Shown piece after piece: positions 34,370 to 43,639 of a stretch of 64,000 nt of DNA. Each line of letters opens with the position of its first letter. The stretch's first letter is position 1. The stretch comes from Rhodoferax sp. (GTDB taxonomy: Bacteria > Pseudomonadota > Gammaproteobacteria > Burkholderiales > Burkholderiaceae_C): positions 62,001 to 126,000 of the forward strand of contig NZ_JAQTXM010000001.1 of the NCBI RefSeq assembly GCF_028688795.1, read 5' to 3'. The position numbers were made by a program, and so were the translations under genes. Below the pieces are notes generated by a model. The model saw only the letters and a list, made by a program, of their open reading frames with translations, was not told where the DNA came from and did not search any database.

Positions 34370-37058
34370 CGCAAGCGGCCCAGCGACGGTGATTCGCCGC
34401 GCTGACTATGCCGCCCCAGCCTACTGGATCGACACCGTTGACCTGAGCTTTGACCTGGACCCGGCCAAAACCCGTGTCCTGAACAAAATGACACTGCGCC
34501 GCAACCCGGACGTGGCGGCACAAGCCCTGCGCCTGGACGGTGACGAACTGAACCTGGCGCGAGTGCTGGTCAACGGCGCAGGCACATCCTTCAAAATGGA
34601 CGCTGGTCAACTGGTGCTGGAAAACCTGCCACTTGAAGGCAGTTTTGATCTGGAAATCTTCACCACCTGCGCGCCGGTCAAAAACACCAAGTTGATGGGC
34701 CTCTACGTCAGCAACGACTCTTTCTTCACCCAGTGCGAGGCTGAAGGGTTCCGGCGCATCACCTTCTTCATGGACCGCCCCGATGTCATGGCCAACTTTA
34801 CCGTGACGCTGCGCGCAGACAAAGAAAAATACCCGGTTTTGCTGAGCAATGGCAACCTGACGGACAGTGGCCCACTGGACGACGGCCGTCACTTTGCCAC
34901 CTGGGTTGACCCACACAGGAAGCCCTGCTACCTGTTCGCCCTGGTAGCCGGCAAGCTGGTGGCGCGTGAGCAGCGCATCACCTCACGCGGGGGGAAAGAC
35001 CACCTGCTGCAGGTGTATGTGCGCCCCGGCGATATGGACAAAACCGAGCACGCCATGAATTCGCTGATCAATTCGGTCATTTGGGACGAAGCCCGCTTTG
35101 GCCTGGCGCTTGACCTGGAGCGCTTCATGATTGTGGCCACCAGCGACTTCAACATGGGCGCCATGGAAAACAAGGGCCTGAACATCTTCAACACCAAGTA
35201 CGTGCTGGCCAACCAGGCCACCGCCACCGATGTCGACTTTGCCAACATCGAGTCTGTGGTGGGCCACGAATATTTTCACAACTGGACCGGCAACCGCATC
35301 ACCTGCCGCGACTGGTTCCAACTGTCATTAAAAGAAGGCCTGACCGTGTTTCGCGACCAGGAATTCAGCATGGATTTGTGTGCTGACGCATCTGCTCGCG
35401 CTGTGAAACGCATCGAAGACGTGCGTGTGTTGCGCACTGCCCAGTTCCCCGAAGATGACGGCCCCATGGCACACCCGGTGCGCCCTGACAGCTACATCGA
35501 GATCAACAACTTCTACACCGTCACCATTTACGAAAAAGGCGCCGAGGTGGTGCGCATGATGCAGACCCTGGTTGGAAGATCAGGGTTTGCCAAGGGCATG
35601 ACGCTGTACTTTGCGCGCCACGATGGCAGCGCGGTGACCTGCGACGACTTCGCGCAAGCTATTGCCGATGCCAACCCCGACTCAGCCCTGACCCGCCTGC
35701 TGCAGCAATTCAAGCGCTGGTACAGCCAGGCTGGCACGCCCCGCTTGGCGTCCAGCGCGCACTATGACGCGGCTGCGCAAACCTACACCTTGAACTTTTC
35801 CCAAAGCTGCCCCGCCACGCCGGGTCAGGACAGCAAAGATCCGTTTGTCATACCGGTCAATCTGGGGCTGATCGGCGCAAGCAGTGGCGCCACCCTGCCC
35901 TTGCAACTGCAAGGCGCGCCGGCCAGCGCTGACAACAGCCACTTGTTTGTCATGACCCAGGCGCAAGAGTCCATCACCTTTGAAGGCGTGCAGGAAGAAC
36001 CCGTGCCGTCCATTCTGCGGGGTTTTAGCGCCCCGGTGATCGTGGACTTTGCCTACACCGACGCCCAATTGCTGACACTGCTGGCGAATGACCCCGACCC
36101 GTTCAACCGGTGGGAAGCCGGGCAACGCCTGGCTTTGCGAAGCGCTATCTCTTTAATAGCTGGTGACGCAAGAAATACAAGCGCTAGAGGCCTAAATGAT
36201 GCATATATTTCAGCCATGCGCTCAGTGCTTCGCCACGCCACGCTGGACGCCGCTTTCAAGGAAATGGTGCTCACCTTACCCGCAGAAAGCTACATCGCCG
36301 ACCAGCTTGACGAGGTTGACCCGCAGCGCATCCACGCCGTGCGGGAAGCCATGCGCGAACAGCTCGCCACTGAACTCGCCGCCGACTGGCAATGGGCCTT
36401 TGAGGCGCACAGCCAAAACGGCGGTTATTCGCCTGACACGTTGTCAAGCGGTCGCCGCGCCTTGGCAGGGCTGGCCTTGTCCATGCTTTGTCTGGCTGCC
36501 CGCCACACGAATGACGCGGTCTGGCCCGGCAAAGCCTACCAGTGCTTCAAGGACGCCAACAACATGACCGACCGCGCCAACGCCCTGAGCGCCTTGGTGC
36601 AAAGCGGCCATACGCTGGCCAAGCCGGCGCTGGAGCGCTTTCATAGCCTGTTCAAGTACGAAGACCTGGTGCTGGACAAATGGTTTGCCCTGCAAGCCGG
36701 CTGCACTGACCGGGGCGGCAACGTGCTGCCTGCGGTGCGCCAGTTGCTCAAGCACGCCGATTTTTCACTGCGCAACCCGAACCGCGCCCGCAGCGTAATC
36801 TTCAGCTACTGCAGCGCCAACCCTGGCGCGTTTCACCGTGCCGATGGAGCCGGTTACGTGTTCTGGACCGAGCATGTGCTGGCGCTGGATGCCATCAACC
36901 CGCAAGTGGCTGCCCGCCTGGCGCGAGCCCTGGACCGCTGGAGGAAACTGGCCGAACCGTATCGGCATGCTGCCCGCGAGGCCTTGGCCCGCGTCGCAGC
37001 CAAGTCTGATCTAAGCAACGATGTGCGCGAAGTAGTCAGCCGCGCCCTAGCCGATTGA
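34353..37058 (+). CDS. pepN: aminopeptidase N
   Basis: A 901-residue M1-family zinc metallopeptidase of the gammaproteobacterial/betaproteobacterial PepN type (about 870-900 residues). GAMEN motif in MGAMENKGLN (about residues 268-277); zinc site HEYFHNWTGNRIT with the second Glu in SLKEGLTVFRDQ. It removes N-terminal residues from peptides in the cytoplasm. GGAG stands before the ATG. A dispersed repeat lies in the C-terminal region, at about residues 597-617. Confidence 0.96.
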   Translation: MLQLRDASGPATVIRRADYAAPAYWIDTVDLSFDLDPAKTRVLNKMTLRRNPDVAAQALRLDGDELNLARVLVNGAGTSFKMDAGQLVLENLPLEGSFDLEIFTTCAPVKNTKLMGLYVSNDSFFTQCEAEGFRRITFFMDRPDVMANFTVTLRADKEKYPVLLSNGNLTDSGPLDDGRHFATWVDPHRKPCYLFALVAGKLVAREQRITSRGGKDHLLQVYVRPGDMDKTEHAMNSLINSVIWDEARFGLALDLERFMIVATSDFNMGAMENKGLNIFNTKYVLANQATATDVDFANIESVVGHEYFHNWTGNRITCRDWFQLSLKEGLTVFRDQEFSMDLCADASARAVKRIEDVRVLRTAQFPEDDGPMAHPVRPDSYIEINNFYTVTIYEKGAEVVRMMQTLVGRSGFAKGMTLYFARHDGSAVTCDDFAQAIADANPDSALTRLLQQFKRWYSQAGTPRLASSAHYDAAAQTYTLNFSQSCPATPGQDSKDPFVIPVNLGLIGASSGATLPLQLQGAPASADNSHLFVMTQAQESITFEGVQEEPVPSILRGFSAPVIVDFAYTDAQLLTLLANDPDPFNRWEAGQRLALRSAISLIAGDARNTSARGLNDAYISAMRSVLRHATLDAAFKEMVLTLPAESYIADQLDEVDPQRIHAVREAMREQLATELAADWQWAFEAHSQNGGYSPDTLSSGRRALAGLALSMLCLAARHTNDAVWPGKAYQCFKDANNMTDRANALSALVQSGHTLAKPALERFHSLFKYEDLVLDKWFALQAGCTDRGGNVLPAVRQLLKHADFSLRNPNRARSVIFSYCSANPGAFHRADGAGYVFWTEHVLALDAINPQVAARLARALDRWRKLAEPYRHAAREALARVAAKSDLSNDVREVVSRALAD
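36143..36200 (+). repeat. dispersed ~55-bp repeat inside pepN
   Basis: GCTATCTCTTTAATAGCTGG, TGACGCAAGAAATACAAGC and GCTAGAGGCCTAAAT match the shared pattern very well. It encodes SAISLIAGDARNTSARGLN between two conserved helices of PepN (after RWEAGQRLALR). The frame is kept. Confidence 0.8.
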
Positions 37059-37094
37059 CACGCCATCAAGAACCCTTATTCATTAGGAATTTTC

Positions 37095-38099
37095 ATGACA
37101 AAAAGAATATCCCTGACACGCTACCTGGTTGAACAGCAGCGCCTGGAAGGCCACATTCCGCCCGAGTTGCGTCTGCTGCTTGAGGTGGTGGCGCGTGCCT
37201 GCAAGCGCATCAGCCAGGCCGTCAGCAAAGGCGCATTGGGCGATGTGATGGGCAGTGCCGAAAGTGAAAATGTGCAAGGCGAGATGCAAAAGAAGCTCGA
37301 CATCATCGCCAATGAAGTGTTGATCGAAGCCAACGAATGGGGTGGCCATCTGGCCGCCATGGCCAGCGAGGAAATGGAAGGCATCTATGTGGTGCCCAAC
37401 CGCTACCCGCAGGGCGAATATCTGCTGATGTTTGACCCGCTGGACGGCTCCAGCAACATTGACGTGAATGTCAGCATTGGCACCATCTTCAGTGTGCTGG
37501 TGAAGCCCGAAGGCATGGGCGTGTCGGAGCAGGATTTTTTGCAGGCAGGCACCAAGCAGGTCGCCGCTGGCTACTGCGTGTATGGCCCGCAAACCACGCT
37601 GGTGCTCACCGTGGGCGACGGCGTGGCAGTGTTCACCCTGGACCGCGAACAAGGCTCGTTCATACTGACCGAAGAAGACCTGCGCGTGCCTGATGACACC
37701 AAGGAATTCGCCATCAACATGAGCAACGAACGCCATTGGGCCGCGCCGGTGACGCGCTACATTGACGAGTGCCTGCAAGGTAAAGACGGGCCACGCGGCA
37801 AAGACTTCAACATGCGTTGGGTCGGCAGCATGGTGGCCGACGTGCATCGCATTCTGACCCGTGGCGGCATCTTCATGTACCCGTGGGACAAGCGCGAACC
37901 CGAAAAAGCCGGCAAGCTGCGCCTGATGTACGAAGCCAACCCAATGAGCTGGCTAATCGAGCAAGCCGGTGGCGCATCCACCAACGGCAAGCAACGCATC
38001 ATGGACATCACACCAACCAAGCTACATGAGCGCGTGAGCGTCTACATGGGCTCCAAAAACGAGGTGGAACGGGTCACCAGCTACCACAGCGAGGCCTGA
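37095..38099 (+). CDS. fbp: fructose-1,6-bisphosphatase class I
   Basis: A 334-residue enzyme that hydrolyses fructose-1,6-bisphosphate in gluconeogenesis. The metal/phosphate motif [20 protein letters not shown] is intact at about residues 113-132, and [20 protein letters not shown] is the substrate-binding region. The length is normal for bacterial class I enzymes. It is 36 bp after pepN. Confidence 0.97.
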   Translation: MTKRISLTRYLVEQQRLEGHIPPELRLLLEVVARACKRISQAVSKGALGDVMGSAESENVQGEMQKKLDIIANEVLIEANEWGGHLAAMASEEMEGIYVVPNRYPQGEYLLMFDPLDGSSNIDVNVSIGTIFSVLVKPEGMGVSEQDFLQAGTKQVAAGYCVYGPQTTLVLTVGDGVAVFTLDREQGSFILTEEDLRVPDDTKEFAINMSNERHWAAPVTRYIDECLQGKDGPRGKDFNMRWVGSMVADVHRILTRGGIFMYPWDKREPEKAGKLRLMYEANPMSWLIEQAGGASTNGKQRIMDITPTKLHERVSVYMGSKNEVERVTSYHSEA

Positions 38100-38108
38100 G
38101 GCGACCGC

Positions 38109-38114
38109 TATAAT
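38109..38114 (+). promoter_or_regulatory. -10 box of the tRNA-Thr gene
   Basis: Perfect TATAAT 15 bp before the tRNA, within the expected distance. No strong -35 box is seen; it would lie at the 3' end of fbp. Confidence 0.65.
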
Positions 38115-38128
38115 TCTCAGCTTACCAA

Positions 38129-38204
38129 GCCGGTGTAGCTCAGTCGGTAGAGCAGCTCATTCGTAATGAGAAGGTCGGGTGTTCGATTCATCTCTCCGGC
38201 ACCA
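38129..38204 (+). tRNA. tRNA-Thr (anticodon CGU)
   Basis: A 76-nt cloverleaf with encoded CCA. Acceptor GCCGGTG/CTCCGGC (one U-U mismatch), D arm GCTC/GAGC, anticodon loop TTCGTAA with CGT at positions 34-36, and T loop TTCGATT. This reads ACG codons. Confidence 0.95.
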
Positions 38205-38210
38205 ATATTG

Positions 38211-38252
38211 AAAAGGGTTCATTGCTTTTAATTTAGCAGTGAACCCTTTTTC
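38211..38252 (+). terminator. Rho-independent terminator after tRNA-Thr
   Basis: AAAAGGGTTCA (38211-38221) pairs with TGAACCCTTTT (38240-38250), extended by TGC/GCA inside, and ends in a T-run. It is the strongest terminator in the window. Confidence 0.93.
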
Positions 38253-38484
38253 CCTGGTTGGGTTGTAGGCAATCTGTAAGCCACTTTTTGTGGCATTCGC
38301 CGTCGACACTGATTGGGGGGCCCTGACTTGGCCAGCGTACTGGCAAAGTACATGAGGCGAGTCGCTACTGGGTTTGCAGCTACTTGATGCGCGAATGACA
38401 ATCCTCAATGGAAACCCATTCGAGCACACTAGCATCCAGACCCAAGGCAACGGTGCAGAGCATTCCAGTTGCACGGGAGTGACC

Positions 38485-38589
38485 ATGAAGCGACACATAC
38501 ATGATCTGGCGTTCATCGCAGCAGCGTTGGCAGTTACGACCGCCGCTACGGTGTGCAAGCTCACCAATGGATCAACGGAGGCTGGCTAA
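38485..38589 (+). CDS. 34-residue small ORF coupled to cfa
   Basis: ATG 38485 follows GGGAG at ideal spacing. The peptide starts with basic MKRHIHDL, then a hydrophobic stretch AFIAAALAVTTAATV and a short polar tail with one Cys. Its TAA overlaps the cfa ATG (TAATG). It could be a small membrane protein or a leader controlling cfa translation. I know no homolog. Confidence 0.5.
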   Translation: MKRHIHDLAFIAAALAVTTAATVCKLTNGSTEAG

Positions 38590-39854
38590 TGGATGCCAGA
38601 GCAGACTCGTTCGCAGGTAGGGCCGAGCACAACCCAGTGACGCGTGTTTTGACGGGACTGCATTCCCACTCAGACATTCCATTGCGACTGACCCTATGGA
38701 ACGGTATGCAATATGATTTTGGGACTCTGCCCAAAGTCACAGTGAGCATCCTGAGTCCAGGCGCTCTCAGGTATTTTGTTCCGCCCAGCCTGGACAACAT
38801 GGCTGAAGGCTACGTCAATGGCCACTTTGACATTCAGGGCCAGGCGGTCGATATTGTGGAAGTTGCGGCGAATCTTGCCCAGATTGGCGTCGCCAAGCAG
38901 GGCAAGTTTGGACGGCTTTTCAGTGCATTAGGGCATGACCGACTCAAAGATGCTCACGCCATTGAACACCACTACGATGTATCAAATGACTTCTACCGCC
39001 TATGGCTCGATGATGCCATGGTCTATTCATGCGCTTATTTTCCGAGCCAAACCGAATCACTCCAGGAAGCACAAAACGCCAAGCTTGATCACATTCTGAA
39101 CAAACTTATGCTCAAACCTGGCGAACGCTTGCTTGACATCGGTTGTGGCTGGGGCGCACTGGCCATGCGCGCTGCACAAAAGTACGGTGCCAAGGTGGTT
39201 GGCATCACTCTGTCCAGAAACCAGCATGCACTGGCGCGTGAGCGTGTGGCGCTAAGCGAGCTGGACAACCAGGTCGAGATTCGGATGCAGGACTACCGTG
39301 ATACAGACCCGCGTGACGGGCAATTTGACAAGATCACCTCGATCGGCATGTTTGAGCACGTGGGACTAAACCATCTGGCTGCTTATTTCAACAAGATCAA
39401 TACCTTGCTAAAAGACGGTGGTCTGGTGCTGAACCACGGCATCACCTCCACTGATCCCGGCAGCGGGGTGACGCCCTTGGGGGCCGCAAGCTTCATCGAA
39501 AAATACGTTTTTCCAAACGGAGAGTTGCCGCACCTCAGTCTGGCCCTTAAAGAAATGCAGACTGCTGGTCTGGAAACCCTTGACGTGGAATGCCTGCGCC
39601 GCCACTACGCTCGCACGCTGACCTTCTGGTCAGACAACTACGAGCGTCACAGTGATGCCATTCGCGCCGTGGTCAACGAAACGACATACCGAGTCTGGCG
39701 CATTTATCTGGCAGGCTGTGCGCAGGCCTTCTCCCAAAACTGGGTATCGTTGTACCAAGTATTGGCCTGCAAGGCGGGCTCTGGCGAACAACTCAACCCG
39801 ACACCCTGGTCACGCGCATACATGTACAAAGACAAAGACGCGGGGTTCGGGTGA
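38589..39854 (+). CDS. cfa: cyclopropane-fatty-acyl-phospholipid synthase
   Basis: A 421-residue SAM-dependent methyltransferase that adds a methylene group across double bonds of membrane phospholipid acyl chains. Motifs: EHHYDVSNDFYRLWLDDAMV, SAM site LLDIGCGWGALAMRAA and ITSIGMFEHVGLNHL. ATG 38589 is preceded by GGAG and overlaps the stop of the small ORF. Codon use appears somewhat more AT-rich than the neighbours, and it follows a tRNA gene, which would fit acquisition, but no integrase or att repeat is seen. Confidence 0.94.
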   Translation: MDARADSFAGRAEHNPVTRVLTGLHSHSDIPLRLTLWNGMQYDFGTLPKVTVSILSPGALRYFVPPSLDNMAEGYVNGHFDIQGQAVDIVEVAANLAQIGVAKQGKFGRLFSALGHDRLKDAHAIEHHYDVSNDFYRLWLDDAMVYSCAYFPSQTESLQEAQNAKLDHILNKLMLKPGERLLDIGCGWGALAMRAAQKYGAKVVGITLSRNQHALARERVALSELDNQVEIRMQDYRDTDPRDGQFDKITSIGMFEHVGLNHLAAYFNKINTLLKDGGLVLNHGITSTDPGSGVTPLGAASFIEKYVFPNGELPHLSLALKEMQTAGLETLDVECLRRHYARTLTFWSDNYERHSDAIRAVVNETTYRVWRIYLAGCAQAFSQNWVSLYQVLACKAGSGEQLNPTPWSRAYMYKDKDAGFG

Positions 39855-39867
39855 CCAAGGGTTAGCT

Positions 39868-41175
39868 TCACACAACAACTGATGGCTCAGGGATTCGGCT
39901 GGCCAGCACTTTGTCAACCCGCTTGCCGTCCAGGTCAACCACCTCAAACAGCCATCCTTCGCAGGTGATTTTTTCGCCAGTCGCAGGTAGATGGCCACTG
40001 ACCGCCATCAACAGCCCAGCCAGCGTGTTGTATCGGCCACGCTCCTCCAGCGGTAGCTGGTCCATATCAAGCCGCGCCTTGAGTTCGCTCACAGGCATCA
40101 TGCCGTCAAGCAGCCAACTGCCATCATCGCGTTCAACCGCCCAAGCCTCGGTTTCTGCACTGGGCCGCAGTTCACCGGTAATTGCCTCTAGCAAATCATG
40201 CGGCGTCAGCAGTCCTTGCACCACGCCATATTCATCCACCACCAGCACCAGGCGGCCAACCTTGGCGCGAAACTGCTCCAGCAGCTCCATGCCACTTAAG
40301 GTTTCAGGCACAAACGCCGCTGGAATCACAAAGTCTTCCAGTTTGCCGGGTGCGCCGGTACCCAGCGCAAGCATGTGCGCCACACTGATTTTTCCCACCA
40401 CATCGTCGAGCGAGCCGCGGCACACGGGGTACCAGGAATGCGCGCGCTCGGCGCCATTCGCACCGACCTGCAGCAAACCCGCCGCTACGCTGAAGTCAGC
40501 GGCTAGCCAATCCACTTCCGCACGCGGCACCATCAACGAGGTCAAGGGGCGGTCATCCAGACCAAACACGTTTTGCACCATTTGATGTTCGTGTTCTTCA
40601 ATCACGCCGGCGTCCACACCTTCCTCCAGGCTGGCGGTGATTTCTTCTTCGGTCATCGCGCGGGATGCATTGGTATCGATACGCAGCAACTTCAGTACTG
40701 CTGCGGTAGAGCCTGACAGCAGCTTGACAAACGGACCAGCAGCCTTGGCCAGCCACAGCATTGGCCGCGACACCCAACGCGAAACAACTTCAGGATACAG
40801 CTGACCAATGCGCTTGGGCACAAGCTCGCCAAAAATAATGGTCGTGAAGGTGATCATCGTCACCACCAGCGCCGTGGCTGAAATGGCCGCAGCTTTTTCT
40901 GCCACACCCCAGCTTTGCAACCAGCTCGCCACACCGTGGCTGAAGGCAGCCTCACCCACAATGCCGTTGAGCACGCCAATAGAGGTGATACCAACCTGAA
41001 CGGTGGACAAAAACTGGTTCGGATTATCAAGCAGTGTCAATGCAGCCTGCGCACCCTTATCGCCGGCCTCAGCCATGGCATTGAGCCGCGATTTCCGACT
41101 GGCCGCCAACGCCAGTTCTGTCATGGCAAACACGCCATTAAGCAACGTTAAAAAAACAATCAGCAAAAATTCCAT
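39868..41175 (-). CDS. CNNM/CorC-HlyC-type membrane protein with CBS domains
   Basis: A 435-residue inner-membrane protein: DUF21/CNNM domain with four helices (residues 1-190), two CBS motifs (around SLMVPRAEVDWLA and YGVVQGLLTPHDLLEAI), and C-terminal CorC/HlyC domain (ERGRYNTLAGLLMAVSGHLP). Linked to magnesium/cobalt efflux; often called hemolysin. Start chosen at ATG 41175, which begins the first membrane helix. It is divergent from apaH with 24 bp between starts. Confidence 0.9.
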   Translation of the reverse strand: MEFLLIVFLTLLNGVFAMTELALAASRKSRLNAMAEAGDKGAQAALTLLDNPNQFLSTVQVGITSIGVLNGIVGEAAFSHGVASWLQSWGVAEKAAAISATALVVTMITFTTIIFGELVPKRIGQLYPEVVSRWVSRPMLWLAKAAGPFVKLLSGSTAAVLKLLRIDTNASRAMTEEEITASLEEGVDAGVIEEHEHQMVQNVFGLDDRPLTSLMVPRAEVDWLAADFSVAAGLLQVGANGAERAHSWYPVCRGSLDDVVGKISVAHMLALGTGAPGKLEDFVIPAAFVPETLSGMELLEQFRAKVGRLVLVVDEYGVVQGLLTPHDLLEAITGELRPSAETEAWAVERDDGSWLLDGMMPVSELKARLDMDQLPLEERGRYNTLAGLLMAVSGHLPATGEKITCEGWLFEVVDLDGKRVDKVLASRIPEPSVVV

Positions 41176-41199
41176 GGGTCTCAAACGACAATAAACACC

Positions 41200-42045
41200 A
41201 TGGCACTTTACTTGATTGGCGACGTTCAGGGTTGCGACAGCGCCTTGCAACGGTTATTAGCCGAAATTTCTTTTTCCCCCAGCACAGATACGTTGTACTT
41301 TCTAGGCGATCTGGTGAATCGTGGGCCTGATTCTGCAGGCGTGTTACGACGTCTCATGGGTTATGGGGCGTCTGCCCAATGCCTTCTGGGTAACCACGAT
41401 CTGCACCTGCTGGCCGCGTCTGTGGGTGCGCGAAAACCCAGCCGCAAGGACACACTGGCCAGCATGCTGCTAGCCCCTGACCGTGAGGCCATGCTGGCGT
41501 GGCTGCGTGCTCAGCGCATGGCCATCCTGCTTGAGCACCAAAACCAACCCTATCTAATGGTTCATGCAGGCGTATTACCGTCTTGGACAGCCACACAAAC
41601 AATAGCACTTGCAAGTGAGGTTGAAGCCCTGTTGCGTGGCCCAGACTTGAACGAGTTCTTGCAAAAGATGTACGACAACAAACCCGACGCATGGGACGCA
41701 AGCCTGCGCGGCGTGCCGCGCCTGCGTTTGATTGTTAACGCGCTCACGCGCTTGCGTTTTTGCACCGCGCAAGGCGTTATGGAGTTCGACACCAATGGCA
41801 GCTCCGATGCCGCGCCAAAGGGCTACATGCCGTGGTATGACGTGCCCGGTCGCAAAACGGCTGATGTCACTGTGGCCTTTGGCCACTGGTCAACCCTGGG
41901 TTGGCTGGGACGCGATGACGTGCTGGCGCTGGATACAGGTTGCGTTTGGGGCGGCTGTTTGAGCGCCTTGAAACTCAGCGCCGGATCAGCGCCTCATGAG
42001 CTCATTCAGGTTAAATGCGAGCAGGCGCAAAAACCTGGTCAATAA
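41200..42045 (+). CDS. apaH: symmetrical bis(5'-nucleosyl)-tetraphosphatase
   Basis: A 281-residue metallophosphoesterase that splits Ap4A to ADP. Metal motifs: LIGDVQGCDSAL, FLGDLVNRGPDS, LLGNHDLHLLA, MVHAGVLPSW and GHWSTLG. Full ApaH length. Ap4A and Np4-capped RNA are the known substrates. Confidence 0.95.
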   Translation: MALYLIGDVQGCDSALQRLLAEISFSPSTDTLYFLGDLVNRGPDSAGVLRRLMGYGASAQCLLGNHDLHLLAASVGARKPSRKDTLASMLLAPDREAMLAWLRAQRMAILLEHQNQPYLMVHAGVLPSWTATQTIALASEVEALLRGPDLNEFLQKMYDNKPDAWDASLRGVPRLRLIVNALTRLRFCTAQGVMEFDTNGSSDAAPKGYMPWYDVPGRKTADVTVAFGHWSTLGWLGRDDVLALDTGCVWGGCLSALKLSAGSAPHELIQVKCEQAQKPGQ

Positions 42046-42062
42046 CCGCCAAATTCAGCGAC

Positions 42063-43556
42063 TCAGGCTGACTTGAACAGCGCCGCGACTTTGCGTTTGG
42101 TTTTGATGTTGCTGGAAATGGTACGCACACCCGGACGGGCCGCCGCAGCTTCCCAGGATGGCACGGCATCAGGCGCCAGCACCGTTGGCTCGTAGGGCTT
42201 CGAGAAAAACGGGTCTTGCGATCTCAGCGGTTCCCGCTTGTAATCATTGCGCGGCGCACGTGGCACGCGCCCAGGAAATTCCTCGCGGCGCGTGTCACCC
42301 GCCTCCTGCTGGTACATCCTGCGGCCATCGTTGATGTGGCCATGTTTGCGGATATCTGGCAGATTTTCTGGGAATTCAAGCGCTTCGAGCTCAATTTTGG
42401 TTTTGAGCAACTTTTCAACATCTGCCACCAAACGCATGTCACTCTTGGCAACAAACGTGACCGCCAACCCAGTGGCACCGGCACGCCCAGTACGGCCAAT
42501 GCGGTGCACGTAGTCTTCAGCATGGAACGGAATGTCGAAGTTGAACACAGCGGGCACGTCCTTGATGTCAAGGCCCCGTGCGGCTACGTCGGTGCACACC
42601 AGCAAATCCACCTGACCACTCTTGAAAGACTCCAGCGCTTTCAAACGCTCGTCCTGACTCTTGTCACCGTGCAGGGCGGTGGTTTTCAGACCCTCCTGCT
42701 CCAGCGAACGGGCGAGCCGCGCACAGCCAAGCTTGCTGTTGACAAACACAAAGGCCTGCTTGATGCCCCTGTCTTTCAGCACTTGGTGCAGGGCGTGGCG
42801 TTTATCTTCACCCTCCACACTGTAAAAATGTTGCTCCACCGTCGAGGCGGCCGCATTTGAGCGTGCCACTTCAATGGTCACCGGGTCTTGCAGGTAGCTG
42901 CTTGCCAGGCGCTTGATCTCGGGCGAAAACGTGGCGGAAAACAGCAAGGTGATGCGCTGCTTGGGCAGGTAGCTCAAGATACGCTGCAAGTCAGGCAAGA
43001 AGCCTATGTCGAGCATGCGGTCGGCCTCATCCAGCACCACATATTCCACCTGATTGAGCACGCAATTTTTGGCTTCGATATGGTCCAGCAAGCGCCCGGG
43101 CGTCGCGACCAGCACCTCCACACCTTTTTTCAATTCCAGGGTTTGCGGCTTCATGTCCATGCCGCCAAACACCACCGCGCTGCGCAGGTTGGTGTATTTG
43201 CCATACAACTCCACCTGCTCGGCCACTTGCACGGCCAACTCACGCGTGGGCAACAACACTAGCGCACGCACAGGGTGACGCGCTGGCGAGGTCGAGGCGT
43301 TTTCGTGCTTGAGCATGCGCTGCATCAGCGGTAAGGCAAACGCTGCCGTTTTGCCGGTGCCGGTTTGAGCGGCTCCCATCACATCACGGCCTTGCAACAC
43401 CACGGGAATGGCTTGGGCCTGGATTGGGGTCATGGACTCGTAACCCATCTCAGCCACCGCGCGGGCCAGAGGTGCGGCCAATTGCAGTTGCGCAAAGGCC
43501 ATCGGGGGCGTGTCAGAGTTCAGTTCAGCGGAAATTTCAGAGGTCAAATCGGTCAT
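42063..43556 (-). CDS. DEAD-box RNA helicase, RhlE-like
   Basis: A 497-residue helicase. Q motif upstream of GYESMTPIQAQAIP, motif I AQTGTGKTAA, Ia PTRELAVQ, II VLDEADRML, III FSATFS, IV region FVFVNSKLG, V DVAARGLD and VI HRIGRTGRAG. The basic C-terminal tail (about residues 395-497) should bind RNA. It probably acts in ribosome assembly or RNA decay; the exact paralog (RhlE, DbpA, DeaD) cannot be fixed. Confidence 0.92.
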   Translation of the reverse strand: MTDLTSEISAELNSDTPPMAFAQLQLAAPLARAVAEMGYESMTPIQAQAIPVVLQGRDVMGAAQTGTGKTAAFALPLMQRMLKHENASTSPARHPVRALVLLPTRELAVQVAEQVELYGKYTNLRSAVVFGGMDMKPQTLELKKGVEVLVATPGRLLDHIEAKNCVLNQVEYVVLDEADRMLDIGFLPDLQRILSYLPKQRITLLFSATFSPEIKRLASSYLQDPVTIEVARSNAAASTVEQHFYSVEGEDKRHALHQVLKDRGIKQAFVFVNSKLGCARLARSLEQEGLKTTALHGDKSQDERLKALESFKSGQVDLLVCTDVAARGLDIKDVPAVFNFDIPFHAEDYVHRIGRTGRAGATGLAVTFVAKSDMRLVADVEKLLKTKIELEALEFPENLPDIRKHGHINDGRRMYQQEAGDTRREEFPGRVPRAPRNDYKREPLRSQDPFFSKPYEPTVLAPDAVPSWEAAAARPGVRTISSNIKTKRKVAALFKSA

Positions 43557-43639
43557 TCAAAGCCAGGGTTCAGATGCTATCGATCCGATAGCCGGGGGCG
43601 CCCCAAGGGCTGGAGCAAACCCACATTATCCTCTAATGC

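Noticed and set aside
38157-38567. Long open frame antisense to the tRNA-Thr gene
   Set aside because: Its C-terminal RRDESNTRPSHYE is the well-known false protein produced by reading the complement of a tRNA; there is no support for translation.
38129-39867. Genomic-island integration at the tRNA-Thr gene carrying cfa
   Set aside because: The tRNA is intact and followed by its own terminator, but no integrase and no repeat of the tRNA 3' end is seen downstream.
40180-40225. Partial resemblance to the dispersed element (CCTCTAGC ... TGCG ... CAGCAG) in the CNNM gene
   Set aside because: It encodes the conserved CBS segment YGVVQGLLTPHDLLEAI, so the similarity is best explained by protein conservation.
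43574-43588. Inverted repeat CTATCG-ATC-CGATAG upstream of the helicase gene
   Set aside because: Short and partly built on a ClaI-like ATCGAT; no partner site or regulator nearby, so I do not call it an operator.
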